Shown here one piece after another: positions 15,551 to 24,343 of a stretch of DNA of 64,000 nucleotides. The translations under genes and the position numbers were made by a program. Origin of the DNA: UBA1181 sp045226255 (GTDB lineage: Bacteria; Bacteroidota; Bacteroidia; Bacteroidales; Paludibacteraceae); NCBI GenBank assembly GCA_045226255.1, contig JBGVCG010000036.1:3588-67587 (forward strand), in the 5' to 3' direction. The notes beneath the pieces were generated by a model. That model saw only the letters and a list, made by a program, of their open reading frames with translations, was not told the DNA's origin and searched no databases. Positions within the stretch are counted from its first letter, which is position 1. The number at the start of each line of letters is the position of its first letter.

Positions 15551-18511
15551 TTATTTTTTTACTAATTTCAAATAATACTCTTCCCCTGTCCTTTCGTTAG
15601 ACACCTGTACTACGTAAATACCCGTAGGCAATTCACGAACATTCACAACAGACGCTTCCCTGAAATTCACTCTTTTCAACAACACTCCATTGCTTATAAC
15701 AGAGAATGAAACAGGATCCTGCCATGGCGTGGTAATACTCACATAATCACCTGCCGGATTAGGGCACATCGAGATAAACTGCGGCACTTCGGTCACACCA
15801 TCATGACACACAACAAGCGTATCCAGTTTCTCGTCATTCTGAAAAATATCCGACTCATAACCCAAACTCCTATTAGGCGCTGAGAACGTAGGGCATTTCG
15901 TTTTGATCCACCTGCCTCCGTCTGACAAAGAAAAGCGAGCATATGTCTCTCCTTTCTCATGCAATTCGTAACGAATAGAATCTATCACAACAATGGAATC
16001 CCCAATCCTCTTCGAAAGAGAAACGGTCTGACGTTTTGATGAGGACAGAGCAAATGAAGCATGCATAACCCCTTGCTCTACCTGCTCATCCGCCCATATT
16101 GTGATATAACTTTTTGCCGCAACCACTGTCTGTTCAGGTGATCCCTCCGGCACCTGCCACTTCGTCAACTTCCCCCTACTGTCAGACAAGTACATTCCTG
16201 CCAAATCCACAGGAGAAGAGCCTGCATTATAGATCTCTATCCAATCATCGGATTCCCTCTCCTCATCCACATACTGCTTATTCGTTGAACAAATCTCATT
16301 GAGGTACAAAAGAGGAACATCCTCGTTATATAGGGAATCTTCTCTGAGCACAGCCCGAAATATAATAGGTCCGTTAAACGTCACATCCAAACAACAAGAA
16401 TCGCTAGTGTACGATGATTTGGCATCTAAGATCTCCCAATGGTCGAACTCATAACCTTCAGGAGGAATACATGACAACGTAAAATCAAAGCCTTTAAAAC
16501 ATTTGCTGAAAAAATCACTCGTATCAATTTTTTCTCCATTGAAAAGGTATTCCGTTCCTTTCTTATCGGAATATATGCGCATGCTGGAAATGTCCCCTAA
16601 AGAGAAGTTATCCCGAAGATGCGAAAAGACATTCAAAGGTCTTTTCTCCGCGAAAGAACGCATTTTATCTATTTGATTGTTCCAACTATCCGCACCTAAA
16701 CCTTTCGATTTACGATAATCCTGATAGTAAATCGCCTCTGATTGTATCCTGGATGCCATGCTATCCAATATATGCACTACCCGCTCAGGAGAAAAAGAAG
16801 TCGCAAGATGTACGATAAATTTCGTATACAACATTTTCCTTATGCGTTCATTCTTCAACAAAAGCTTCAGACATTCGTTTTTTTCCACATATGAGAATGT
16901 ATTTAAATTACTTTTGTCGCCGGAATTAGAAAAACCTTCATCTGTATCATACATGATGACTCTCCAATATTCATGATCGCACCGAGACCAGAACGTCACA
17001 TTATTAGCCCCCCAATCCGTATTAGCGAAATAAATCTGAGCCACCACAAAGTTCATAAGCTCGTTTACGTCGAACAAAGAATCAATCATACTATTAGCGA
17101 CATCTCCGTTAATGTCCTTTACCTTCTTCAATTTCGACCACGAAGAACTACTTGACAAAGCTGGTCTTAAATTTTCCTCCGATAACCCATAATTAGAATA
17201 CAAATAATCCTCACTATGGCGCTCCCTAAGATTCATCAATCCCCAATAATCTCCATTAAGGAATATCGCACATGGCGTATATGCCTGTATATCTACATCC
17301 ATACGACCATCGATTAACGTTTGCATAAAACCGTCACGCATGTATGAATGGTTATAATCCTGACCCGAACTACGCAACACGATATTCTTCCACTTCAAAT
17401 TCGGTTTCGATTTGAATATCGCATAACGCAACTGATTGTCCCCATAGACTTTCGAAGGATTTATTTTCAATGATTTCATGTCATAACTTCTGGAATATCC
17501 ACCAAATATTCCAACAGACAATTCTTGATTTAATCTCTCCGTCTTTTCCTCATCAAAGAATTCAAAATTCAAGGGTCTGAGTTCATCTCCCCAATAATTA
17601 GCATCCGGCACTTGAGTCCATCCTAAAAATTTAGGGTTATAACGACCATTCCCTATAACATAGATTCCCAGCTCCTCATCAAACATATATTTCGGATCCA
17701 CACATAATGAGACCACTGGCAAATCAATCTTCCTTTCCCCAATAAAATATGACATGGCGACAGATTCACTCGGCAAATATTCGTCATTGACACAGATGGC
17801 ACGGACAACCGTATTACGACTCACTTTAATCGTATCTGTATATAGCAACGAGTCTGCCTCATATGGTTCTGTACCATCCAGCGTATAATATATTCTCGTA
17901 CCTCGTTCCTCCGGAGATAACGTCAAACTTATCGGTTCTTCATAAAATCCAGCTGGCAAACTAAAGACTGGCATACCGGCCTGCTCCTCCATAAATAGGG
18001 CATCGTCATTCCGCTTCCCCATAGATGGACGACTCAACATGCCATATTCATACTCCGCATCCACCAGAAGCGCACCATACGAGACATTCGCAAAGACCAT
18101 AGGATAAGTAACATCCGCCGCCAAAACACCGACAGAATCATACATTCTTATCTTTCCACCTTCCGGATTCAATTTAAAACTCGTATGATTCGCCCGATTC
18201 TGCTCACTGAACCAAAACACAAAGAAAGAGTCTGGAAGAATCACAAACGAAGAATCGCAAGACCAAGTATCCCCCGATTCATTCTCAAAACGATATCCTC
18301 GCAAATCCAAGGTGTCATGTCCATCATTATACAATTCCACCCATCCGGAGAAATTGTAAATATTATCTAAGTGATACATCTCATACGATATGTTACGAGG
18401 CATCAATTCACTTATCTGCAAAGCAAAAACAGTCCCATTCCCACAGAACAGGGAAAGAAATAGGAATAGGATAATCCTTATATGCTCACATACACATTTC
18501 ATACCAACCAT
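15551..18511 (-). CDS. secreted LTD-CotH kinase-like protein with T9SS sorting domain (paralogue)
   Basis: A 986-residue protein with a signal peptide (~1-30), lamin-tail domain ~30-150 ('ISELMPRN..SGWVELYNDG'), chitobiase C-terminal-like domain ~180-255 ('RIYYTLDGTEP'), CotH kinase-like domain ~262-640 ('IYFANTDWGANNVTFW', 'YWRVIMYDTDEGFS'), a second lamin-tail domain ~735-890 ('LYLNEICSTNKQY') and a T9SS sorting domain ~910-986 ('MCPNPAGDYVSI', ending LKLVKK). It matches the protein at 8536-12345 domain for domain but lacks the galactose-binding-like sandwich with its Gly/Asn repeat. It has its own promoter (TATCTTTG) and is the first gene of an operon with gmd and fcl. A second ATG at 18502 is also possible. 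Substrate of the kinase-like domain unknown. Confidence 0.92.
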   Translation of the reverse strand: MVGMKCVCEHIRIILFLFLSLFCGNGTVFALQISELMPRNISYEMYHLDNIYNFSGWVELYNDGHDTLDLRGYRFENESGDTWSCDSSFVILPDSFFVFWFSEQNRANHTSFKLNPEGGKIRMYDSVGVLAADVTYPMVFANVSYGALLVDAEYEYGMLSRPSMGKRNDDALFMEEQAGMPVFSLPAGFYEEPISLTLSPEERGTRIYYTLDGTEPYEADSLLYTDTIKVSRNTVVRAICVNDEYLPSESVAMSYFIGERKIDLPVVSLCVDPKYMFDEELGIYVIGNGRYNPKFLGWTQVPDANYWGDELRPLNFEFFDEEKTERLNQELSVGIFGGYSRSYDMKSLKINPSKVYGDNQLRYAIFKSKPNLKWKNIVLRSSGQDYNHSYMRDGFMQTLIDGRMDVDIQAYTPCAIFLNGDYWGLMNLRERHSEDYLYSNYGLSEENLRPALSSSSSWSKLKKVKDINGDVANSMIDSLFDVNELMNFVVAQIYFANTDWGANNVTFWSRCDHEYWRVIMYDTDEGFSNSGDKSNLNTFSYVEKNECLKLLLKNERIRKMLYTKFIVHLATSFSPERVVHILDSMASRIQSEAIYYQDYRKSKGLGADSWNNQIDKMRSFAEKRPLNVFSHLRDNFSLGDISSMRIYSDKKGTEYLFNGEKIDTSDFFSKCFKGFDFTLSCIPPEGYEFDHWEILDAKSSYTSDSCCLDVTFNGPIIFRAVLREDSLYNEDVPLLYLNEICSTNKQYVDEERESDDWIEIYNAGSSPVDLAGMYLSDSRGKLTKWQVPEGSPEQTVVAAKSYITIWADEQVEQGVMHASFALSSSKRQTVSLSKRIGDSIVVIDSIRYELHEKGETYARFSLSDGGRWIKTKCPTFSAPNRSLGYESDIFQNDEKLDTLVVCHDGVTEVPQFISMCPNPAGDYVSITTPWQDPVSFSVISNGVLLKRVNFREASVVNVRELPTGIYVVQVSNERTGEEYYLKLVKK

Positions 18512-18538
18512 TAATATCTATTCGTTTTTATGACAAGG

Positions 18539-18572
18539 CAAAGATAATGCGATTTTAATCAATCATTACAAA
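18539..18572 (-). promoter_or_regulatory. promoter of the CotH2-gmd-fcl operon
   Basis: Minus strand: TTTG at 18572-18569, 22-base spacer, TATCTTTG at 18546-18539, 27 bases before the ATG at 18511. Confidence 0.75.
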
Positions 18573-18609
18573 AATTGCCAACATTATTTTAAAAATGCAA
18601 ATACAAAAC

Positions 18610-19710
18610 TCACACTTGCTCATAGACGGAAGCCACTTGATCTGCGATGTGACTCCATTGGTACTTCTCCAAATCATACTGTACCCGCATCTGCGTGCCA
18701 CCAACCAACAAAGATTCCAGTTTCTCCGTGAGTTGAGACACATCCCCCACCCTAAAGTATTCATTTTGAGGTAATCCGACTTCCAAATTAGCAGGAATAT
18801 CACTCACAATGACAGGTAAATGATAACTCATCGCCTCCAGAAGGGCGATAGGAAGACCTTCATGGGATGAGGGCAAAACGAAACAACTTGCATGAGCAAG
18901 CAACGAGTGGAGCTTCTCTCCCCGAACGAACCCCGTCAGGACAACTCCGTTTTCCTTCGCCATCTTTTTAAGTTCTCGGGAATAGTCATCCTCGAAATCC
19001 GCATCACCCGCCAACACCAAACGCACATTACTCTCCTTATGTTTCTGCTTGAAAGCTGCAAAAGCTTCCACCAAATGATGTAGATTCTTTTCTGGTACGA
19101 ACCGACACATGCCTAACACGTATCTCTCTGATTCTATTCCTAACTCTGAGAAATATTCGGGGCTATCAACAAAATCAGGATCTGGCACCCCATTATAAAT
19201 CAAATGGACTCGCTCCGTTCTTCGACACTTCTCCGCTATCAGATTCTTGATGACATCCGATATGACAATCACCTCATCCGCAAAACGACAACCTAACTGC
19301 TCTCCTAATTTCAGTATCAGTTTAGCCATTTTTCCCCACTTGTCTCGGTCATAATCTGGTCCATGGTGCGTGAAAACAACTTTCATCCCCCTCATTTTCG
19401 CATATGGAGTTAAAATGGCAGGGCCTATCGCATGGATATGCAAAATATCCGCCCCCAATGCCTTTGCTCTGTTAATCGCCCGAAAGGTATGAATGATCGC
19501 CTCGAATGTTTTTTTCTTGGGAGACGAAACATTCACTAACCTCACTCCATTCCACTCTTGCAGATCATCCTTCACATATTCGGAACGACGGATCACCGTG
19601 ACATCATACCCTTTTCCCGCAATCAGAGGAAAAAGCTCCTCACAATGGGTTTCAACTCCACCCATAATGTTCGGAATACCCCGTGTCCCCGTCACAACAA
19701 CTTTCTTCAT
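18610..19710 (-). CDS. GT4-family glycosyltransferase
   Basis: A 366-residue GT-B glycosyltransferase. N-terminal domain: 'VTGTRGIPNIMGGVETHCEEL' region (about 5-25; glycine-rich acceptor-side loop). C-terminal domain: 'MCRFVPEKNLHHLVEAF' (about 190-206) and the donor-binding 'PSSHEGLPIALLEAM' (about 278-292) with the E-x7-E pattern. The start is set at MKKVVVTG (19710); ATGs at 19725 and 19731 are alternatives, while a further upstream extension would need a TTG. It follows the acyltransferase by 72 bases on the same strand. It lies in the flank of the polysaccharide locus and likely adds a sugar to the repeat unit. Confidence 0.88.
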   Translation of the reverse strand: MKKVVVTGTRGIPNIMGGVETHCEELFPLIAGKGYDVTVIRRSEYVKDDLQEWNGVRLVNVSSPKKKTFEAIIHTFRAINRAKALGADILHIHAIGPAILTPYAKMRGMKVVFTHHGPDYDRDKWGKMAKLILKLGEQLGCRFADEVIVISDVIKNLIAEKCRRTERVHLIYNGVPDPDFVDSPEYFSELGIESERYVLGMCRFVPEKNLHHLVEAFAAFKQKHKESNVRLVLAGDADFEDDYSRELKKMAKENGVVLTGFVRGEKLHSLLAHASCFVLPSSHEGLPIALLEAMSYHLPVIVSDIPANLEVGLPQNEYFRVGDVSQLTEKLESLLVGGTQMRVQYDLEKYQWSHIADQVASVYEQV

Positions 19711-19782
19711 TATATTACTTGCCATAAACATTTCTTTTTTAAATTCAGCGACCCACAAACGATATGTAAAAACCGAATAACA

Positions 19783-20835
19783 TCATAGGCCCATACATAA
19801 ACGAATGAACTTGGGTGCTTTCTTCTCAACCAGTTTTGCTATCATCACCGGAACATACACGCCTATCACAACACTCAAACACCAAAACGGGACGAACAGC
19901 CAATCACATCCCATCCTCACATATACCCACCGGACAACCATCTGAAAGAAAATCCCCATCAAGAATATCTGGAACGTATAATCTCGGAATGAGCAAAACA
20001 ACGAAGGCCAACGCTTTGCCAGATTCAAACAAAGCGAAAACGAGAAGAGAATACCCGCAGTAGCAGAGAAAATGCCCATAGGATCGTACATCACTCGCAT
20101 AATATTCCACATCAAAAAGCTAATGCCTAATGCCCCAAAATTCTCCAACCACTTATGCCACCCATATCGGCAGCACAAGATGCCTGCCACAAAAAAAGGT
20201 GCCATATGACAGACCTTGTTCAATTGGAAATATGTCAACGATGTGGGATAGACACAGACCAATATGCTGAGAACACATGCCACGAGAGCCAACCACTTGG
20301 ATTTAACCACGTAGCAATAAAGTGGATACAACATCATAAGGACAAACAACACTACAATGAACCACATCTCCCCCAAAGGATTTGACCTAAAGTAAAGAAA
20401 CGTATCCATCACTTCCTGCATCGTGACCGGTCTATTCATCAAAGAAGGGAACATGAGTTTCAGAACAAGAGCCACCAGGGTAAACGCCAAGAACGGAAGT
20501 CCCAATCTTTTTATCTTCGCCATGAAAACTTCAGCATAAGTTTTCTCTTTACGAATGCATGTAAAATAGAAAAGCCACCCAGAGATAAATATAAATAACG
20601 GCATATGGAAGGTGTATATTATCCTTTCCAATTCTGATGCTATAGGGGTATTGGGATCTCGTGGAATATTCGTCAACGACACATGTCCAATAACTACCAA
20701 TAACATACTAAATCCTTGAAGGACAGAAAGCCACTCGATCTTCTTTTTCCCGCAGGCTTTCCCCCCCGAAGATTCGTTCATGGCGTTATTCTCTGCACAT
20801 ATGTTATTCGTTACAGATTCCATATTATTTTTCAT
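19783..20835 (-). CDS. acyltransferase 3 family membrane protein
   Basis: A 350-residue protein with about ten membrane segments. Residues ~35-90 hold the family signature 'LQGFSMLLVVIGHV' (catalytic-type His) and 'FHMPLFIFISGWLFY'. Members move acetyl or other acyl groups onto sugars of surface polysaccharides. A ~30-residue soluble N-terminal stretch precedes the first helix. Start at ATG 20835; 20823 is an alternative. It is followed by the GT4 gene and preceded by 246 bases without a clear promoter motif. Confidence 0.9.
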   Translation of the reverse strand: MKNNMESVTNNICAENNAMNESSGGKACGKKKIEWLSVLQGFSMLLVVIGHVSLTNIPRDPNTPIASELERIIYTFHMPLFIFISGWLFYFTCIRKEKTYAEVFMAKIKRLGLPFLAFTLVALVLKLMFPSLMNRPVTMQEVMDTFLYFRSNPLGEMWFIVVLFVLMMLYPLYCYVVKSKWLALVACVLSILVCVYPTSLTYFQLNKVCHMAPFFVAGILCCRYGWHKWLENFGALGISFLMWNIMRVMYDPMGIFSATAGILFSFSLCLNLAKRWPSLFCSFRDYTFQIFLMGIFFQMVVRWVYVRMGCDWLFVPFWCLSVVIGVYVPVMIAKLVEKKAPKFIRLCMGL

Positions 20836-21081
20836 TGTAAAAATACCCAAAAGTCACACCATCAAAGGATCAAAATCCTCTTAAAGCAAAATGATCGTTC
20901 CCAAAGGATTCTCTGAGGAGACAACAACCTCATTATTCACACTATCCCCATGTGCTTTACAAGACGTCCCAAAACATCCCCGTCTCTAACATAGAGCATT
21001 CGCACATCGATCATCTGAAATATAATGTCCGGGTATTTCCCCGTCACAATAGATCTTTTACAGATTTCACCAACTGTCTAC

Positions 21082-22287
21082 TTAATCAACAGCACAACCC
21101 GAATCAGTCTTCGTCCCCTCGTATCCTTGCGACTCCACATCCGCATTCACAATATCCTCTCCTCGTTTCCCCTTCAAAGCCTCTTTGCTATCGTCGGAAA
21201 GTCCATCGTTTACTACAGCATTCATATCGCAAGTGGACAACTTATCCAAGTCTTCCTTCGTCACCTTTCCATCCCGATAATCGCAACAAATTGGATTTTC
21301 GTACATCGAATATTTCATTCCCAGCAAAGACTTCACCTTATGCTTGGCAACCCACAACAACGGAGTACTGATGTACTTGTGCATCGCAGGAGAAACAGAT
21401 CCAATCATCCAACAATTACGATTGCAACAACGCACCTTCTTACGCACCATCTCCGCCTCAGGGGAGTTCCATAGTTCATCCCATGTCTGCCTATTAAGAT
21501 TGCCCATCACCTCCTTGTCCTTCGTACCATTACAAGGCATCACATCCCCATATGGATCGATAAAGAAAGTGTCAAAAGACATATCACAAGGCAAAAGACG
21601 TTTTTGGCCATAAATATAGTTAATAAGGCCATGGTTAAAGTATGCGCGGAACCACTTCTTGGGTGAATTACTCCTTAATAGCTCGTTCACCAAATCCTCA
21701 AAGTTTTTCGCCACCATCGGACGATCATGGATGATATTCTTCGACTCGACAAAATAGAAGGAATTATGCAATGATGCGGTAGCGAATTCCATTCCCATTT
21801 CGTTAGAGATATTATACAAAGGAACAAGGTCTGGCGCATTCTTGTCCTGAACCGTCATGCCAAAACCGACATCCTTCATTCCCATCTCACGAAGTTTCTT
21901 CAAGGTGGTATAACCACGCTGGTAACCATCGTTTAGGCCTCTGATCTCATTGTTCGTTTTTTCCAATCCCTCAATAGAGATGCGAATTCCAATCTGGGGA
22001 AATTCCCTGCAAAGATCAAGAATACGATCCGTGAAAAATCCGTTCGTAGAGATTACTATACGATCACTAAGTTTGTATAATTCCCTCACGATATCCTTCA
22101 GATCAGTACGGATAAAAGGCTCACCTCCCGTAATGTTCGTGAAATACATCTTGGGAAGCTTCTTTATAGTCTCTATTGAAATTTCCTCCTCCGCCTTAGA
22201 AGGAGCTTTATATCGATTACACATCGAGCAACGGGCGTTGCATCGATAGGTTACAATTACAGTTCCGTTTAGTTTTTTTCCCGCCAT
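21082..22287 (-). CDS. radical SAM protein with C-terminal Cys-rich (SPASM-like) region
   Basis: A 401-residue protein. The radical SAM cluster motif is C16-x3-C20-x2-C23 ('YRCNARCSMCNRY'), followed by 'NITGGEPFIRTDL' (about 51-63) and 'ISTNGFFTD' (about 78-86). Cysteines near residues ~235-300 ('LLPCDMS', 'VMPCNGT', 'RCCNRNCWMIG') probably bind an additional Fe-S cluster as in SPASM/twitch proteins. The C-terminal ~70 residues are acidic and repeat-free. The product is unknown; placement beside a polysaccharide locus suggests modification of a sugar or lipid carrier, but peptide modification cannot be ruled out. It has its own promoter embedded in the upstream terminator. Confidence 0.88.
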   Translation of the reverse strand: MAGKKLNGTVIVTYRCNARCSMCNRYKAPSKAEEEISIETIKKLPKMYFTNITGGEPFIRTDLKDIVRELYKLSDRIVISTNGFFTDRILDLCREFPQIGIRISIEGLEKTNNEIRGLNDGYQRGYTTLKKLREMGMKDVGFGMTVQDKNAPDLVPLYNISNEMGMEFATASLHNSFYFVESKNIIHDRPMVAKNFEDLVNELLRSNSPKKWFRAYFNHGLINYIYGQKRLLPCDMSFDTFFIDPYGDVMPCNGTKDKEVMGNLNRQTWDELWNSPEAEMVRKKVRCCNRNCWMIGSVSPAMHKYISTPLLWVAKHKVKSLLGMKYSMYENPICCDYRDGKVTKEDLDKLSTCDMNAVVNDGLSDDSKEALKGKRGEDIVNADVESQGYEGTKTDSGCAVD

Positions 22288-22312
22288 AATAACATTGCAT
22301 CCAATCTGTCCG

Positions 22313-22343
22313 CAAAGTTAAACAAATAAAAAAAGACCGCAAA
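22313..22343 (-). promoter_or_regulatory. promoter of the radical SAM gene
   Basis: Minus strand: TTTG at 22343-22340, 19-base spacer, TAACTTTG at 22320-22313, 25 bases before the ATG at 22287. The -33 element sits in the loop of the upstream terminator hairpin. Confidence 0.7.
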
Positions 22344-22356
22344 AAATTACGGTCTT
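22326..22356 (-). terminator. terminator at the end of the main polysaccharide operon
   Basis: On the minus strand a 7-bp stem (AAGACCG with CGGTCTT, 10-base loop) runs into seven or more T, beginning 9 bases after the GT4 stop at 22365. Confidence 0.75.
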
Positions 22357-22364
22357 AAAAGATT

Positions 22365-23531
22365 TCACACATTCATATTCTTGTATATGTGAACCACATC
22401 ATCCACATACCGTTCCGAAGAATAGCGTTCTTGCGCAGTATTGGCGATAGACTTATAATCAAACGGGTGATTCCACATCTCTTCTATCTTGCGTCTCAAA
22501 TCCGAAGAATTACCACTATCGAACACCATACCAGTTTTTCCAACGTCTATAAGTTCCGGTATACCTCCTATATCAGCCCCCAGCACGGGCGTGCCTAATG
22601 CCAACGACTCAATAACAGTCAACGGATTGTTCTCACTCCACTCCGATGGTATCACCATGAACCGTGCGGATTCTAGGACAGGACGGATCTCATCCCAGTT
22701 TTTCTGGCCTAGGAATTCAATGGATTTTCCTTCAAACTTCTTCCTCAACTCCGATTCCAGGTCACCACCGCCAATCACAATAAGTTTATAAGGCAATTCC
22801 GCAGCGACACCGCAAAGAGTCTCTATTCCCTTCACCTTTGTCAGCCTGCCTAAATACACGAAATGATCAGATTTTTCAAAAGACGGATTCTCAACCTTCT
22901 TCACATCGATAAAATTGCATAGCACCTTGAATTTCGACGCATCATAGCCTCCCTGAATACAGGTATCCGCCATGAATTGACTAGGTGGCAGAAACAAGTC
23001 ACACGCCTTCTGTAGCCTTTCCTTGTTCCACTTTTTCGCCTCCAAATAACCGACAATAGCACCAGGCACACTTCCTGGCATACAACGGTGTCTAATCACC
23101 GCTTTTTTGTCCGTGAAGCACTCCGTGCACCACTTCCCGTCACGCATGCAAGTATAACATGGGCAAACCAATTTAGAGTCATGCAACGTCCATACAACAC
23201 GGATGCCCCTATCGTGCGCGATCTCCGCAATGACAGGCGACAATTGTGTGTGAATATTATTGAGATGAACCACTTCAGGCTTAAAGTCGTCCAACAACGC
23301 AGTAAATTTCCGCTTCACCTCCGAATCCCCAAACGGACGGGAGAAAGCCTTTATCGCAGTCATATTCGATGGCCAATACTTACTCCATTCAGAAGGTTCA
23401 TTTTGCGGATACTGCATCGCAAATATAGCGACATCATGACCCTTTGCCTTCAGCAACCGCTCCAACTCCATCATATAGATGCAGTCTCCGCCCCTACGGT
23501 AATAGAATTTATTTGCTAATAGAACCTTCAT
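22365..23531 (-). CDS. GT4-family glycosyltransferase
   Basis: A 388-residue GT-B enzyme starting MKVLLANKFYYRRGGD; the 'GGD/GGxE' loop near residues 13-16 and 'YLGRLTKVKGIETL' (about 215-228) are family marks, with the donor site 'PSEWSENNPLTVIESLALG' (about 293-311). A Cys cluster near 125-150 ('CPCYTCMRDGKWCTEC') resembles the metal-binding or structural Cys patch found in some GT4 enzymes of this subgroup. It is the last gene of the main polysaccharide operon, 12 bases after the LicD gene, and is followed by a terminator. The ATG at 23531 is used; upstream codons would need a TTG. Confidence 0.9.
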   Translation of the reverse strand: MKVLLANKFYYRRGGDCIYMMELERLLKAKGHDVAIFAMQYPQNEPSEWSKYWPSNMTAIKAFSRPFGDSEVKRKFTALLDDFKPEVVHLNNIHTQLSPVIAEIAHDRGIRVVWTLHDSKLVCPCYTCMRDGKWCTECFTDKKAVIRHRCMPGSVPGAIVGYLEAKKWNKERLQKACDLFLPPSQFMADTCIQGGYDASKFKVLCNFIDVKKVENPSFEKSDHFVYLGRLTKVKGIETLCGVAAELPYKLIVIGGGDLESELRKKFEGKSIEFLGQKNWDEIRPVLESARFMVIPSEWSENNPLTVIESLALGTPVLGADIGGIPELIDVGKTGMVFDSGNSSDLRRKIEEMWNHPFDYKSIANTAQERYSSERYVDDVVHIYKNMNV

Positions 23532-23543
23532 TCTTCCAACCAA

Positions 23544-24341
23544 TCATTTCCAATAAACATTGTTAATCGTATGAGGAGAGGTTCTTTCTCCTTCTGGAGG
23601 CAACTGCATATAATCGCCATATTCATACGTAAGACATTCATCATAATCTTTGATGCACATAAACTTATTCGATTCAAAATCCATATAGCAATACTCCTCG
23701 AACCACTTCCTTGGCATAATACATTTCTCTGTCACGGCAGTTCCCGTCAAGACACCGACATATTTGGAATTTTCCTTGCCACCTTTCTTCACCGCATCAT
23801 TGATTTGAATCACAAGTTCCTTTAGAGAATACGGTAAGACAGTTAACCTCGCAAGACGGATTGCGATTCGCTTCCACCAGACATTCTTTTTGGAAGGTTT
23901 CAACAATTTGTATCTGTACTTCTTTTTCAATGGGATAATAGACTTTATGAAGTCCTTGCATGACTGCTCATCATCAAACAAATCATCAATAGGAAACACA
24001 TCTATTCCAATGCCAAAATTTGCCATTGTCGTATTTTCCTCCAACACAGTACGAGTATCGATTACCTTCGCAAACCCATAGCAATACTCCTCATCCTTCC
24101 TGTAATCATATATTTTTATATACTCGTGCTCAAATCCTGATATGAGTTTCTCATAATCAGACCTCAACATCGCAATATCTATATCGTCATCCCACGGAAT
24201 AAAGCCTTTATGTCGAACCGCCCCTAGCAAGGATCCATAGGCCAATGTGTACTTTAAACCGTTATTGCAACAATATTCGTGGACTGACTTTAAAATATCC
24301 AATTGGATATATTTCAATTCATCAACAGAAATTTCCCTCAT
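23544..24341 (-). CDS. LicD-family phospho-group transferase
   Basis: A 265-residue protein with the LicD signature 'YGSLLGAVRHKGFIPWDDDIDIAM' region (residues ~36-59; nucleotidyltransferase-fold G-S and DxD catalytic Asp residues). The end holds 'LTYEYGDYMQLPPEGER'. LicD enzymes transfer phosphocholine or similar phospho-alcohol groups from CDP-linked donors to glycans. Its gene follows, with 2 bases between, the cytidylyltransferase-oxidoreductase fusion gene and the class V aminotransferase gene, so the donor is likely a CDP-linked compound made by those enzymes. ATG at 24341 is used. Confidence 0.9.
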   Translation of the reverse strand: MREISVDELKYIQLDILKSVHEYCCNNGLKYTLAYGSLLGAVRHKGFIPWDDDIDIAMLRSDYEKLISGFEHEYIKIYDYRKDEEYCYGFAKVIDTRTVLEENTTMANFGIGIDVFPIDDLFDDEQSCKDFIKSIIPLKKKYRYKLLKPSKKNVWWKRIAIRLARLTVLPYSLKELVIQINDAVKKGGKENSKYVGVLTGTAVTEKCIMPRKWFEEYCYMDFESNKFMCIKDYDECLTYEYGDYMQLPPEGERTSPHTINNVYWK

Positions 24342-24343
24342 GA

